From NCBI GenBank assembly GCA_963814955.1, contig CAWFEX010000004.1:744001-808000 (forward strand): 64,000 bases of DNA, written 5' to 3'. Source of the DNA: DATCJA01 sp963814955. GTDB taxonomy: Bacteria; Acidobacteriota; Vicinamibacteria; Vicinamibacterales; UBA2999. The notes below the pieces were generated by a model that did no database searches, was not told the DNA's origin, and saw nothing but the letters and a program-made list of their open reading frames with translations. The position numbers and the translations under genes are program-made. Positions 24,845 to 34,185 of this stretch are shown piece by piece (positions within the stretch are counted from its first letter, which is position 1; the number at the start of each line of letters is the position of its first letter).

Positions 24845-27472
24845 TCACGACGCTATTGCAGAGGCTGCAAAACGTGGCCGGTCGGCGCGCTGCGGCTCCG
24901 GACATTGAGCGGCGGATGCCCAGTCCCCACCGTTCACGACGAGGTTCTCGGGATGGCCTGACGGCCGCACGTCGATCAGACGACGATTCAGCCGAATCTG
25001 CCTGACCGTGCGGACCGCGGCACCCTGCAGGCGAAGTTCTCCCGGAGGTTGAGACGAACAAAGATCCAGAGCATCGTTCGACCATGACACGTGAAGGTCG
25101 GCAATCGGCTCCGCTGCAGCGATGCTGATCCAGTTCGGACGAAGAGCAAGTACGCGAGTCGCGTCGATGACATCCAGCGCCAGAAGATGACCGTCTGCCT
25201 CTTCGTAGTGCAGGACGCACGCGTTCGTCTCGTAGTCGACAATGCGGCACGTTCGACCGTCCCGTTCGCACACCTCGCCTGGACGAAGTAGAAAAACTGA
25301 GCCGCCGCGGGCGTCGCCGACCCGTACGCGAATGGCGTTCCCCTGTGAATCCGGTGCGGGAGAGAGGCGCTCGAGCGAGGGCGCCGATGCGGCCGCGCCT
25401 TTTTCACATACATACGTCAGCAGCACAAACGGTGCATTGCTTTTGCGGGTCGTCCTCATGGTCCAGGTGGGGACGAGCACGCCGTACACAGGCGCGTACC
25501 AACCCAGGCCCGACTCGTCATCGCCGTGCGCGAGCAGGCTGTCGCCGTTGTCGTGGAGCAGCCATGCTTCGTGTCCCTCTCCATGAGTGGCAAGAAAACG
25601 CCCGGGTGCGTCACTGCGCCATGTCCAGCCGGGATCGAAGTGCCAATGCGCTCTCGCGGTGACGTGGCCGTCGCCGAGAATCTCGTCGGCAATCAACCAC
25701 TCGCCGCGGGCCGTTCTCACAAATGTTCGCCGGTGACGAATCGGCATGTAGGCGTCGTGCCACGCCTCCGCCCATCCGAAGCGATCGTTCGATCGCGACC
25801 CGTGCAGGTGCGCATCGCCGCGCGTCTGCCAGTGAAATGGACCGCCCGGAATCGCCTGCGAACGGTCGTCGATGATGACGGTGTTATGACTGACGGTGCT
25901 GCGGAACAGATCCCGGATCCGCGCATCCATCGTGTAGGTACAGGTCCCGGGATCGATGAGCAAAGGCTGTCCGTGGAGGCCAAGCGTGATCGAGAGCGCA
26001 CCCGCATGGGCGTGTCCCCCGTTCGCATGGCCGTGGCGCCCGACGTCGAATGTGGCATGGCTGCCCGCGTCGTCTCGAAGAACGACGAAGCCGCTGTCGC
26101 GCAGCGTACGCGACACGGCGGGCGCCGCCGTGCCGGATACCAGGCCGACGATGTGCTCCTGCTCGAGTGCGCATGGCCCGGCAATCCACACGACCTCTTC
26201 CTGAAGTCCCCAGGGGGCAAGGTCGGGACGATCGAGGAGCACTGCGGCAAGAGACAGGGAATCGCGGACGTCGTGACAGGCGCGTCCGGCGATAGGCCAC
26301 AACATGCCGCCGTCATCGTCTCCAATCAACGGCAGCCGTCCGCGATCGTCCGCCATTGCGCGCGTGTATTCCGCAAGCCGCGTGACGGCGTCGCGAAATA
26401 GCGCGACGGCCTCGGCGTCATGGTCCCGTTGAGCCGTAAGCAGCGCCATCAGATAGAAATCGAGGGTGTAGCGCTGATAGTGCGTGGACCGTTCCACATG
26501 GCCGCCGTCCGCACGAATCTGCCGGCCGATCTCGTCGATGAGAATCGTGCGGCCCGTTTCCGTCCAGCGCGAGCTTGCCGCCAGTTCGGGCAGGGCGACG
26601 CCAACGACGTACAGTCCGAGCGCCTCGCCGGTCAGGTGTGTGTTCGGGCTGAAGTAGATCGAGAGATTCTGCTCGACGTGGTTGAGTTGTCTGTCCAGCG
26701 CGACGAACATGTCAATCAGCCACGGAGGTTCGGCCTCGGTCCGTTCGCCGGGCAGCAGGAAATGCAGTGCCCACATCCAGGAGAGCCCGCGAAGGCCGAT
26801 TTCCAGCATGCTCGCCCAATTGATTCCCACCAGGGGCGGGTTCGCGGCAAGCCATCCTTCGAGCTGCTGGATCAGCGCCTGCCGGCAGCGCCGGTCACCG
26901 GTCAGCCACAGCGCCCGCCCAAGTTGCAGCCAGTGCTGATGGCGATTCAGCTCCCAGATGACTTTGTGGTCTCCACTCGACGGATCGAGGTACGGCACTG
27001 TTGCCCAGAACTGTCGGGGAGCGGTGCGACCCGCTACCGGGTCGAGGTGCCAGTCGACGGCACCGTCTGGCGAGTTCCACGCCAACTGGTGGTAGCCGAG
27101 CACGTCGTAGCGACCCGCGAGAATGCTTTCGGCTCGTGCAGCAGCGTCAGACGCCGCCGGCCATCGCGAGCTGACTGCGTCGCGCATGTGAGCGGCGGAA
27201 GCTGGATCGAGCGTAAACCTGCTCGTCCGCTGCAAAATCCGGCGACGGAGTTCGTCGTGAACCGGCTGCCACGACGAATCGTCTTCGCCTGAGGGGAGCA
27301 CGGCCTCGAGCACGCCGTCGGCGACAACGTGGCGCAGATCGTTGCGATGCCATCGCGGCGGGCGCACGCGAAATGTCAGAAGTTGCGCGGCCGTACGTCC
27401 CGCCTGCCGGGCGCGCCAGGCGAGCTCGTCCGATGACATCCGGCACAGCCGAGGAGCTGAGATCGTCCTCAT
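24845..27472 (-). CDS. Heparinase II/III family polysaccharide lyase
   Basis: A large alginate/heparin-lyase-type protein of 875 residues. It has an N-terminal (alpha/alpha) toroid with IWELNRHQHWLQLGRALWLTGD and NPPLVGINWASMLEIGLRGLSW, then the family NTHLTGEALGLYVVG and ERSTHYQRYTLDFYL motifs with candidate catalytic Asn, His and Tyr. The C-terminal beta-sandwich has HGHANGGHAHAGALSITLGLHGQPLLIDPGTCTY and DLFRSTVSHNTVIIDDRSQ. No signal peptide is visible, as in PEP-CTERM-locus homologues. It may trim or edit the polymer, or modify precursors. The ATG overlaps the stop of the GT4 gene before it (ATGA), indicating an operon. Confidence 0.88.
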   Translation of the reverse strand: MRTISAPRLCRMSSDELAWRARQAGRTAAQLLTFRVRPPRWHRNDLRHVVADGVLEAVLPSGEDDSSWQPVHDELRRRILQRTSRFTLDPASAAHMRDAVSSRWPAASDAAARAESILAGRYDVLGYHQLAWNSPDGAVDWHLDPVAGRTAPRQFWATVPYLDPSSGDHKVIWELNRHQHWLQLGRALWLTGDRRCRQALIQQLEGWLAANPPLVGINWASMLEIGLRGLSWMWALHFLLPGERTEAEPPWLIDMFVALDRQLNHVEQNLSIYFSPNTHLTGEALGLYVVGVALPELAASSRWTETGRTILIDEIGRQIRADGGHVERSTHYQRYTLDFYLMALLTAQRDHDAEAVALFRDAVTRLAEYTRAMADDRGRLPLIGDDDGGMLWPIAGRACHDVRDSLSLAAVLLDRPDLAPWGLQEEVVWIAGPCALEQEHIVGLVSGTAAPAVSRTLRDSGFVVLRDDAGSHATFDVGRHGHANGGHAHAGALSITLGLHGQPLLIDPGTCTYTMDARIRDLFRSTVSHNTVIIDDRSQAIPGGPFHWQTRGDAHLHGSRSNDRFGWAEAWHDAYMPIRHRRTFVRTARGEWLIADEILGDGHVTARAHWHFDPGWTWRSDAPGRFLATHGEGHEAWLLHDNGDSLLAHGDDESGLGWYAPVYGVLVPTWTMRTTRKSNAPFVLLTYVCEKGAAASAPSLERLSPAPDSQGNAIRVRVGDARGGSVFLLRPGEVCERDGRTCRIVDYETNACVLHYEEADGHLLALDVIDATRVLALRPNWISIAAAEPIADLHVSWSNDALDLCSSQPPGELRLQGAAVRTVRQIRLNRRLIDVRPSGHPENLVVNGGDWASAAQCPEPQRADRPRFAASAIAS

Positions 27473-28623
27473 ACCGGTTCGCGAGCGGGCCGACCCGAAG
27501 GTCGGACGGGCCGACCTGAAGGTCGGCCCCTACACGCTTTCGAAGGTCGGCCCACGGACGCCTCATAGGCGTCGAGCCAGCCGTCGCGCGCCACGGGCCA
27601 TTCATAGGCCGCGCAGCTCTGGCGGGCGGCGGCCGCAAGCTGGCGCGCGTACGATGGCGACTCGATGAGCGTCAACACCTGCGTCGCCAATGCCTCGTCG
27701 TCGTCGACGGGCGCCAGCAGACCATGGAGACCGTGCGTCAGAATTCTTGGCACGCCTCCCACGTTCGTGGACACGACCGGGAGCCCGCTTGCAAACGCCT
27801 CCAGCACCGATAGCGGCATGTTGTCGATACACGGCGCCTGTACGTAGACGTCGGCGTTCGCGTAACACCGGTTGATTTCGGTGGGCGCGACACGGCCGGC
27901 GAACGTGACGTTGCGCAGATTGAGCTGCTGAACGAGGGCGCGAAGGGCGGCCTCCTGCGAGCCGCCGCCGACGAGCGTCAACGTCGCATCGTCATAACGC
28001 GCCTGCACCCGCGCAAACGCGCGGAGCACGCATGCCACGTTGTAGATGTGTTCGAAGTTGCGCGTGCACAGGAGCCGTGGCCGCAGCGGGTCGCGAACCC
28101 GATATGCGAATTGCTGCAGGTCGATCGTGTTCGGAACAACTCGCGCGGCAATGCCGAACGAGTCGAGCACCTCGCGCAGAAAGATTGATGGCACGACGTT
28201 GAGATCGACCGAGTGCCGCATCACGTGGCGAGCCAGCGCAGACCGCCGCAGATGATCCGGCGCTTCGCCGCTGTGGTAGTTGAGAACGACTGGTCGTCGG
28301 AGGAGGCGCGCGATCACGATCGCGGGCAGCGGCGACAGCAGGAATGACAGGTACGACGCGGAAAAAACATGGACCACGTCGGCCTTTCGGAGCTCGCGAA
28401 GGAGAAGCGGCCAGTAGCAGAGCTGGGTGACGATGGTCCGAAGGACCTTCACCCGCTGCATCGCGGAGAACGGCCATGGGGCCACGGGATCGATTGGCAC
28501 GAGCCAGGCCGTGACGCTCTTCTCCGTCTGCCACGCGTCAAGCAGACGCTGCGCCTGCACGGCCTGTCCGCCTAGAATGCGGAGCGAGGCGGCCACGATC
28601 GCGACACGAAGGGTCCGCTCCAT
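27469..28623 (-). CDS. GT4-type glycosyltransferase
   Basis: A retaining GT-B glycosyltransferase of 384 residues. The N-terminal part has RVAIVAASLRILGGQAVQAQRLLDAW, the acceptor-side loop. The C-terminal donor domain has LTLVGGGSQEAALRALV, NVTFAGRV and the E-x7-E motif (LSVLEAFASGLPVVSTNVGG). Cytosolic, adding a sugar to the lipid-linked repeat unit. The last 25 residues (GRPSGRPVRPSGRPAREP) are repeat-derived and not part of the fold, so the original stop was probably earlier. First gene of a leftward group with heparinase, lipoprotein and AsnB. Confidence 0.9.
   Translation of the reverse strand: MERTLRVAIVAASLRILGGQAVQAQRLLDAWQTEKSVTAWLVPIDPVAPWPFSAMQRVKVLRTIVTQLCYWPLLLRELRKADVVHVFSASYLSFLLSPLPAIVIARLLRRPVVLNYHSGEAPDHLRRSALARHVMRHSVDLNVVPSIFLREVLDSFGIAARVVPNTIDLQQFAYRVRDPLRPRLLCTRNFEHIYNVACVLRAFARVQARYDDATLTLVGGGSQEAALRALVQQLNLRNVTFAGRVAPTEINRCYANADVYVQAPCIDNMPLSVLEAFASGLPVVSTNVGGVPRILTHGLHGLLAPVDDDEALATQVLTLIESPSYARQLAAAARQSCAAYEWPVARDGWLDAYEASVGRPSKACRGRPSGRPVRPSGRPAREPV
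27486..27560. repeat. GGCCGACC...AAGGTCGGCC repeats at the 3' end of the GT4 gene
   Basis: Three inverted copies of gggccgacc(t/c)gaaggtcgg, one followed by cccctacac and ctttcgaaggtcggcc. They are translated as the low-complexity tail of the glycosyltransferase. The same aggtcggcc core appears at 19670-19752. Confidence 0.75.
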
Positions 28624-28642
28624 GGGCAGTCGTGCAGAGGCG

Positions 28643-28659
28643 TGCAAATGAGAGGCCCT
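28643..28659 (-). promoter_or_regulatory. Weak sigma54-like site before the GT4 gene
   Basis: On the minus strand gGGcctctcatttGCa keeps GGC at -24 and TTGCA at -12 with correct N10 spacing. The predicted start lies only about 9 bases from the ATG at 28623 and leaves no room for a ribosome site, so this may be chance. Confidence 0.25.
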
Positions 28660-28900
28660 TGAGGGGTGGCCCGAAGGCCGGCCCGCGCGGACGCAAGACG
28701 CGGGCTGAAACTGTTGAGCTTGCCCACGGCCGATTCGGGACTTCCTGCACACGATTGCACACCGCTGCACGGGACGGCGCGACTTACAGTTTTGGTCTTT
28801 CGGTGACGATTTTGTGATGTGAGATCCCGCTGCCGATGACCGACACCGGTTAAATGATCGATTTTTCAAGGAGTTCCGACCAATTACGAACCCGGTTCGT

Positions 28901-28917
28901 CTGGTACTCTGCTTGCG
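28901..28917 (+). promoter_or_regulatory. Sigma54 (-24/-12) promoter, rightward
   Basis: The sequence ctGGtactctgcttGCgc matches TGGYAC-N5-TTGC with GG at 28903-28904 and GC at 28915-28916, exactly ten bases apart. The expected start is near 28927, about 110 bases ahead of the beta-propeller gene. The AT-rich stretch upstream is a suitable enhancer region for the activators encoded at 57741 and 59408. Confidence 0.6.
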
Positions 28918-29038
28918 CGCACACTGAGCGCAGTTTCACCCCCCGGACGATCTTTCCACGCCAATAATCCGCGTCGTCAGACGCCACCGTTCAGCGCCTG
29001 CTGGATGGGCGTGCGTACGTACGAACCCCGCGGGTTAT

Positions 29039-31219
29039 GTGCCTGAAAGGACCGAACTGCGACCCAAGAGGAGGAACCCTGGTGCCCATGGAAACCCATC
29101 GCCTCGCTCGTATATGGGGTCTGACCCCGGGTCTGACCCCGGGTCTGACCCGGGTCAGACCCTCCCTGTTGCGGTCTGGTTTGCAGTCCTGGCGGTAGTG
29201 CTGTCGGTCAACGCGGGCGTCGCGAGTGCGCAGGCGCCAGGCGGCTTTACCGAATCGGCCACAGGAAACGGACTGCGTCCGCGGTTGTCGGCCGGTGAGA
29301 TTCAGTCGTTCGTACCGCAACGCGGGCGGTTCACATTTCCGTCGCCGTACGGCACCACAGGCATCCGGCTGACGAATGGCGGTGACTGCAGCGGCGGCGA
29401 TTGCGTCAACTACGTCGGCTACTCCTACTGGCGCAACATCAACAACCACGCCGGCAGCGATACGATGCTGATCTTCCTCGGCCTCGATCGGCAGCGCGGC
29501 GGCGGTGGTCCCACGCTCTTCAGCTACAACAAGAACACGGGTGAGACGCGCAATCTGGGACCGCTGTTTTCTGCCGACAGTGCGTTCTCGTGGTCGTCGG
29601 GCGAAGGGTGGTATTTCAGCGCCAGCCGGCCCACGGCGCTGTATGTCAACGATTCGAACCGTCTGCTGCGATTCGACGTCAATTCGAAGGCGATCGAAAC
29701 CGTCTTCGACGTGCGCGAGCATCTCGGGGCCGACAAGCACATCAAGCAGATGCACTCGAGCAGCGACGATCGAGTGCACTCCGCCACGGTTCAGGACTCG
29801 AGCTGGCGCATGACCGGCTGTGTGGCGTACCTGGAGGATTCGCGGCGCGCCGTCTACGTCGCGGCGAAAGGCGACTACGACGAGTGTCAGATCGACAAGA
29901 GCGGCCGCTGGCTCGTTATCAAGGAAGATGTCGATGGCCGCGACGGCGAGGACAACCGGATCATCGATCTGCAGTCGGGCGGCGAGCAGGTGTTTCTCGA
30001 CCGTGACGGTGCTGCCGGACATTCCGACCTCGGATACGGCTACCTCGTCGCCGAGGACAACATGTATTCGACGCCGGGCGCGGCGCGCGTGTGGCAGTTC
30101 GGGCAGGACATGCGCGCAGCCGGCCAGGGGACCGTCGTCTACAACCTGACGAACTGGGACGCGTCGGCCGGACTCGGGCACATCTCGCACGAGAACGCTC
30201 TGCCCGGCGTACCGATCGCGCAGCAGATGGCCTGCACGAGCAGTGCGGAGCGTCAGAATCTTCCGCGCGTGAATGAGATTGTGTGTTTTCGTCTCGACGG
30301 GTCGAGGGACGTGCTCATTGTGGCGCCGAACATGACCGACTTGAACGCCGCCGGGGGTGGCCGCGACGACTACTCGAAGCGCCCGAAGGGCAACCTCAAT
30401 CCGACGGGCGAATACTTCATCTGGACGACCAATCTCGGGACCAACCGGAACGACGCCTTCATCGTCCGGATTCCGGTGAACAAGCTTGGTGTCAAGGCTG
30501 GTTCGCCAGCTCCCACGCCAACCCCCACTCCCGCGCCGACACCGTCGCCCACACCAGCCCCGACTCCGACTCCTGCACCTCCTGCCGATTCGCCCGTGGC
30601 GGGGCCCGTTCCAGCACCAACTCCCGGCACAGCACCGTCAGCCACGGGGTCGGTTCAGTGGATGAGCCTGATCAATGCGTCCGTGGGTGGAGGTGGAGTC
30701 GTCAAGACGTCCGGTTGTGACGGATGCCCCGATGCAAGCGCCGTCTCAGAGCAGCAGATCGCCGGCAGCGGCACGCTCACCTTCGTCGCGTCCGAGTCGA
30801 GCGCCCTGCGTTTCGCCGGGTGGAGCGCGGCAGGGATTGGGGCGGGTCCCGGCGACATCAACTTCGCGCTGCGGCTGCAGGGCGGCGTCGCCGAGGTTCG
30901 CGAATCCGGGGCCTACAGGAGCGAGATTAGATTCAACGCCGGCGACAGCTTTGCGATTGCAGTGGAAAACGGGACCGTGCGGTATTCGAAGAATGGAACG
31001 GTCTTTTACTCGAGCGCAGTGCGCGCCGATCACGCGATGCGCGTTCATGTGGTGCTCTTCAGCGCCAGCGCATCTATTGGCAATGTCGCGGTAGGGAGCG
31101 CCACCATGTCAGCGCCCTCCGCGCAGATAGAACCCGCGCGTCTCGACGAGTCGTCTGCCGGAGTCCGTTACGCCATCCCGCGTCCCGAGGGATCGGTACC
31201 GCGCAGACGAACGTTCTGA
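29039..31219 (+). CDS. Secreted beta-propeller protein with Pro-rich linker and C-terminal lectin-like domain
   Basis: A protein of up to 726 residues. A signal-peptide core (VAVWFAVLAVVLSVNAGVASAQ) precedes a region of about 420 residues with TolB/WD-like blades (FSWSSGEGWYFSASRPTALYV, GRWLVIKEDVDG, GEYFIWTTN). A linker of PT and PAPT units (about residues 488-535) leads to a beta-sandwich-like domain of about 140 residues (LTFVASESSALRFAGWS, VRYSKNGTVFYSS) resembling sugar-binding concanavalin-type folds. The start is uncertain: the best ribosome site (aggagg, 29069-29074) precedes a GTG at 29082 in another frame, and repeats at 29117-29163 lie between it and the signal core. Transcribed toward the lyase-GT2 gene, probably from a sigma54 promoter. 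Function unknown; polymer binding is a guess. Confidence 0.75.
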   Translation: MPERTELRPKRRNPGAHGNPSPRSYMGSDPGSDPGSDPGQTLPVAVWFAVLAVVLSVNAGVASAQAPGGFTESATGNGLRPRLSAGEIQSFVPQRGRFTFPSPYGTTGIRLTNGGDCSGGDCVNYVGYSYWRNINNHAGSDTMLIFLGLDRQRGGGGPTLFSYNKNTGETRNLGPLFSADSAFSWSSGEGWYFSASRPTALYVNDSNRLLRFDVNSKAIETVFDVREHLGADKHIKQMHSSSDDRVHSATVQDSSWRMTGCVAYLEDSRRAVYVAAKGDYDECQIDKSGRWLVIKEDVDGRDGEDNRIIDLQSGGEQVFLDRDGAAGHSDLGYGYLVAEDNMYSTPGAARVWQFGQDMRAAGQGTVVYNLTNWDASAGLGHISHENALPGVPIAQQMACTSSAERQNLPRVNEIVCFRLDGSRDVLIVAPNMTDLNAAGGGRDDYSKRPKGNLNPTGEYFIWTTNLGTNRNDAFIVRIPVNKLGVKAGSPAPTPTPTPAPTPSPTPAPTPTPAPPADSPVAGPVPAPTPGTAPSATGSVQWMSLINASVGGGGVVKTSGCDGCPDASAVSEQQIAGSGTLTFVASESSALRFAGWSAAGIGAGPGDINFALRLQGGVAEVRESGAYRSEIRFNAGDSFAIAVENGTVRYSKNGTVFYSSAVRADHAMRVHVVLFSASASIGNVAVGSATMSAPSAQIEPARLDESSAGVRYAIPRPEGSVPRRRTF
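29117..29163. repeat. GGGTCTGACCCC direct/inverted repeats inside the signal region
   Basis: Three ggggtctgacccc-type palindromic units and a reversed gggtcagaccc unit are translated as GSDPGSDPGSDPG just before the hydrophobic core of the signal peptide. They separate the likely true start from the core. Confidence 0.85.
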
Positions 31220-31225
31220 TCCGTA

Positions 31226-31252
31226 CCTTTTGCCTTTTGCCTTTTGACTTAG
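31226..31252. repeat. CCTTTTGCC direct repeats between convergent genes
   Basis: Three ccttttg copies lie in the 34-base gap between the beta-propeller stop and the lyase-GT2 stop. They are the reverse complement of the aggcaaaag runs at 13870-13945. Confidence 0.6.
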
Positions 31253-31253
31253 C

Positions 31254-34125
31254 TTAAGCGGCCTTATTGAACCCCACCGCCCGTTCCCAGGTCACCTGCT
31301 GCCGCCGCGTCGCGAATCGCACGAAGCCAACCACCGTCGCCCAGATGAGCACGCACATCGCGCAGGGAACGGTGAAGACGAACGACCGCCGCTGCCGCTG
31401 GGAATAGCCGGCCCACGCGGCCAGGTAGAACGCCACCTGGCCGACAAGCGCCCACCCGTACGGCCACTCCGTCGCCAGCACGCATGCACTGACGAACAGC
31501 AGCAGGTGAAGGACCGGCAGGGCCAGACGCAACGCCTTGTGCGAGATGGTTTCGAACCAGAGGCGGTTGTGGCGCGGGCTGAGCAGCCAGCGCTCGCGCG
31601 CGAAGAGCTGAAACGTGCCGGCAATCGTGCGTGCCTTCCGCACGAACTCCTGTCGCGCGGTCGGCGATGCCAGGTCGTACGCGCGCGCCTTCGGCTCGAA
31701 CAGCACCCGGTAGCCTTGCCGTACGATTCGAAGCGGGATGAGCACGTCGTCGATGATCGTGTCGTCCGGAATCGCTTCGAACAGCCGGCGGCGGATGGCG
31801 TATATCGCTCCTGTCGCTCCAATCGTGGAATCCGAGCGTGCTTCGGTCGAACGAATGAATTTTTCGTAACGCCAGTAAAACGCGGCGCCCCGGCCCGCGG
31901 CGGCCGGTTCGTTCCGCGTGACGAGTACCGAGCTCGCCACCCACCGCTCCTACCGTCGGGTCTGAAAAATTGGCGACGAGCGCGCGCAGCGTGCCTCGGT
32001 CGAACCGCTGCCGCGCGTCCGAGAACACCACGATGTCGCTGCGAAGTGTCGGCACGACACTGTTGAGTACTGCCGACTTGCCGCGGCGCTTCGCAAAGGG
32101 CCTCACGATCACGCGCGAACTGTTGTACCGCCGCGCCAGCGCCACCGTCTGGTCTGTCGATCCGTCCGACGCAATCACGATCGTGAAACGATCGGCCGGA
32201 TAATCGAGCGCCAGCAGGTTTTCGATGCGCCTGCAGATGCGTTCGGCCTCGTTGTGCGCCACCACCACGATGGAAACAGACGGCTCGGACGGTTTTATGT
32301 CCGCGCGAATGCGCCGACTCGGCTGACTCGCGCCCCGAAGGGCGGCGACCAACGGATAGCCTGCGTAGATGTAGACGAGCAGCGCCGCCGAAAGCCAGAA
32401 GACGATAACGGAGAAATCGCCAGAAGCTGAGGTGCCGATACCGAGCGCGGCCATTCGCGGCGACGGCAGATGTGACATCAGCACCGCGTCGCGAAGCTCC
32501 ACGGTGGCGAGGCTGCCAAGCGCACGTTCCAGCGCGTCAATGTCGGCGCCTGGAGCGCTGCCATCGGTGGACTGGGTGGCGAACGTCTTGCCGAGCCTCA
32601 GCGTGCGGTGCCCGCCTGCGCTGCGGAAGCCGAGCTCGGCGAGCGAAGCAGGAAAAAAGTTGTCGCGCGGATAGCTGGCTGCCCGAGCGCCGACGAGCAC
32701 GTTGCGGCGCACGACTGCCGCAGGAAAGTAGCGATCGAGCGAGGCGTTCCCCGGCCCGGTGCCGGATCCGGTAATGCCATGCTCGTTGTGCGGGATCACG
32801 TTGTTCTGGAACACAAAATTCGCGTTCGGCTCACCGTCGGCAAACAGCACCCCGCCGGTCTGCATCGCCGTGTTGTGGTCGATCGCAATGGCGCTGGTGC
32901 CGTTGAGCAGCTGGAAGAGACGTCCGTTGCCCCAGCGGCCGCCCACATCGAGGAACATGTTGTTGCGAATCGCGATGCGCCGGGTCTGCTGGCTCGGATG
33001 GTTGTCGTCGCGCCCGAGCACGTTGATACCGGCAGCGACGTGCCGTACCAAGTTGTTCGAGAACGTGACGTCCTCGACCACCGACCACGGTGCGCCTCCG
33101 TCCTGGTTGCGCACGGTGAAGAGAATGGCGAATCCGTTCTGCGCGTGAGGCCAGTTGTATTCCAGCAGGTTGCCGTCGACGCTTACTCGCCGCGCGTTCT
33201 TGAGCTCGAAGAGGTTCTTGACGCTCCACTCGGTGCCTTCGAACGCGGGGTCGTCTTTCTTCCATCGCAGCGGCTTCGCCATGTGGTTCTGTACGACCTC
33301 GATGTCGGCGGGGACCAGATTGGCAATGCGCGGATCGGCGCCGCCGAACATCACGTTTTCCCCCGAGGCCTCGAGGAAGTTGCGCGCGATCTTGAAAGGC
33401 CCTGGCCCGTTCCATCCCGCGATGGCCTGGGCGTCGACGGTGCGTTCCTTGAAATCGGACAGGTAGGAATCAATTACGGCCGCGTGACTGGCGTTGAGCG
33501 CGACGCCGCGCCGGCCGCCCAGCTTTGCGTCGCCATGGATGTAGCAGCGGTCGATGATGAAATGGTGAGGTACGGCGTCGATTGATGATTCGCTCTCACC
33601 AAGCCGCACGATCGTGTTGAGAGCAATGCCGTCGGCCGGTGCGATTTCCAGGCCGACAAGGCGGAAGTGATGGGCGCCGGGCTCCGCCTCGAAAACGGAG
33701 CCTGATGCCGCGACCAGCTTCGCCATGCGGGGGGCGTCGGCCGGGGTGACGTGCCGGCCCGGCATGGGCAAATCTTTGGCCGCAGACGTGACCACAATCC
33801 AGCCGTCGCCGCTTTTCTTGCGAAGACGGAACGGGCCGCGGTAGGTCGCGCGCGGCTCGAGGGTAATGCGATCGCCGCCGTTGGCCGCATCGAGTGCCGC
33901 TTGCAGGTTTCCATCGGAGGGAACATGGATCGTGCGGCCCGTCGTGCGGATCTCGGGGACGTCCACCTCCATTCGCGGAAGTTCGGGCATGCCGCCCGGC
34001 TCTTTCGGATGCGTCGAGGCGGCCGGAGCTTCCGCTGGGCGCTGGGGGACCGCGAGCCCGATGCTCGACAGGATGAGCACCACGCAAAGGACTGGAACGA
34101 ACTTGAACAGATTCATCAGGGGCAT
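31254..34125 (-). CDS. Beta-helix lyase-like domain fused to GT2 glycosyltransferase (frameshift near 31925)
   Basis: One reading frame holds two proteins' worth of sequence. Residues 1-25 are a signal peptide (LCVVLILSSIGLAV). About 50-540 form a right-handed beta-helix (FIIDRCYIHGD, VIDSYLSDFKE, IAIRNNMFLDVGG, GADIDALERAL near its end) of pectate-lyase type. About 570 onward is a membrane GT2: a helix (VIVFWLSAALLVYIYAGYP), SIVVVAHNEAERI, IASDGSTD and FSDARQRF. Near the GTAC at 31925-31928 one extra base moves the reading to VLVTRNEP, then ATGAIYAIRR, DDVLIPL and two or three C-terminal helices. The GT2 alone would normally start at the membrane helix. Either a true fusion or a lost stop; the topology (lyase outside, GT2 inside) is consistent. 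Confidence 0.8.
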
Positions 34126-34142
34126 ATAGGGGTTGCCTTGTT

Positions 34143-34185
34143 AGGGCGGGCCTTCGAAGCTAGGGCGGCCCGCCGAAGCTCTAGC
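34143..34185. repeat. Family B repeat (AGGGCGGGCCTTCGAAGC...) between genes
   Basis: Two copies of agggcggcccgcc-like sequence with ttcgaagc occupy the 55-base gap between the deacetylase and lyase-GT2 genes. No gene was seen here. Confidence 0.65.

Larger units (their letters stand above)
28624..29038. other. 415-base divergent intergenic region
   Basis: No gene was found. The left part has a short gtggcccgaaggccggcccgcgcgg palindrome (about 28666-28692). The right part holds the sigma54 site at 28901-28917. AT-rich tracts (ggttaaatgatcgatttttc, about 28846-28867) precede it and could bind an activator or IHF-like protein; this is an inference. Confidence 0.6.
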
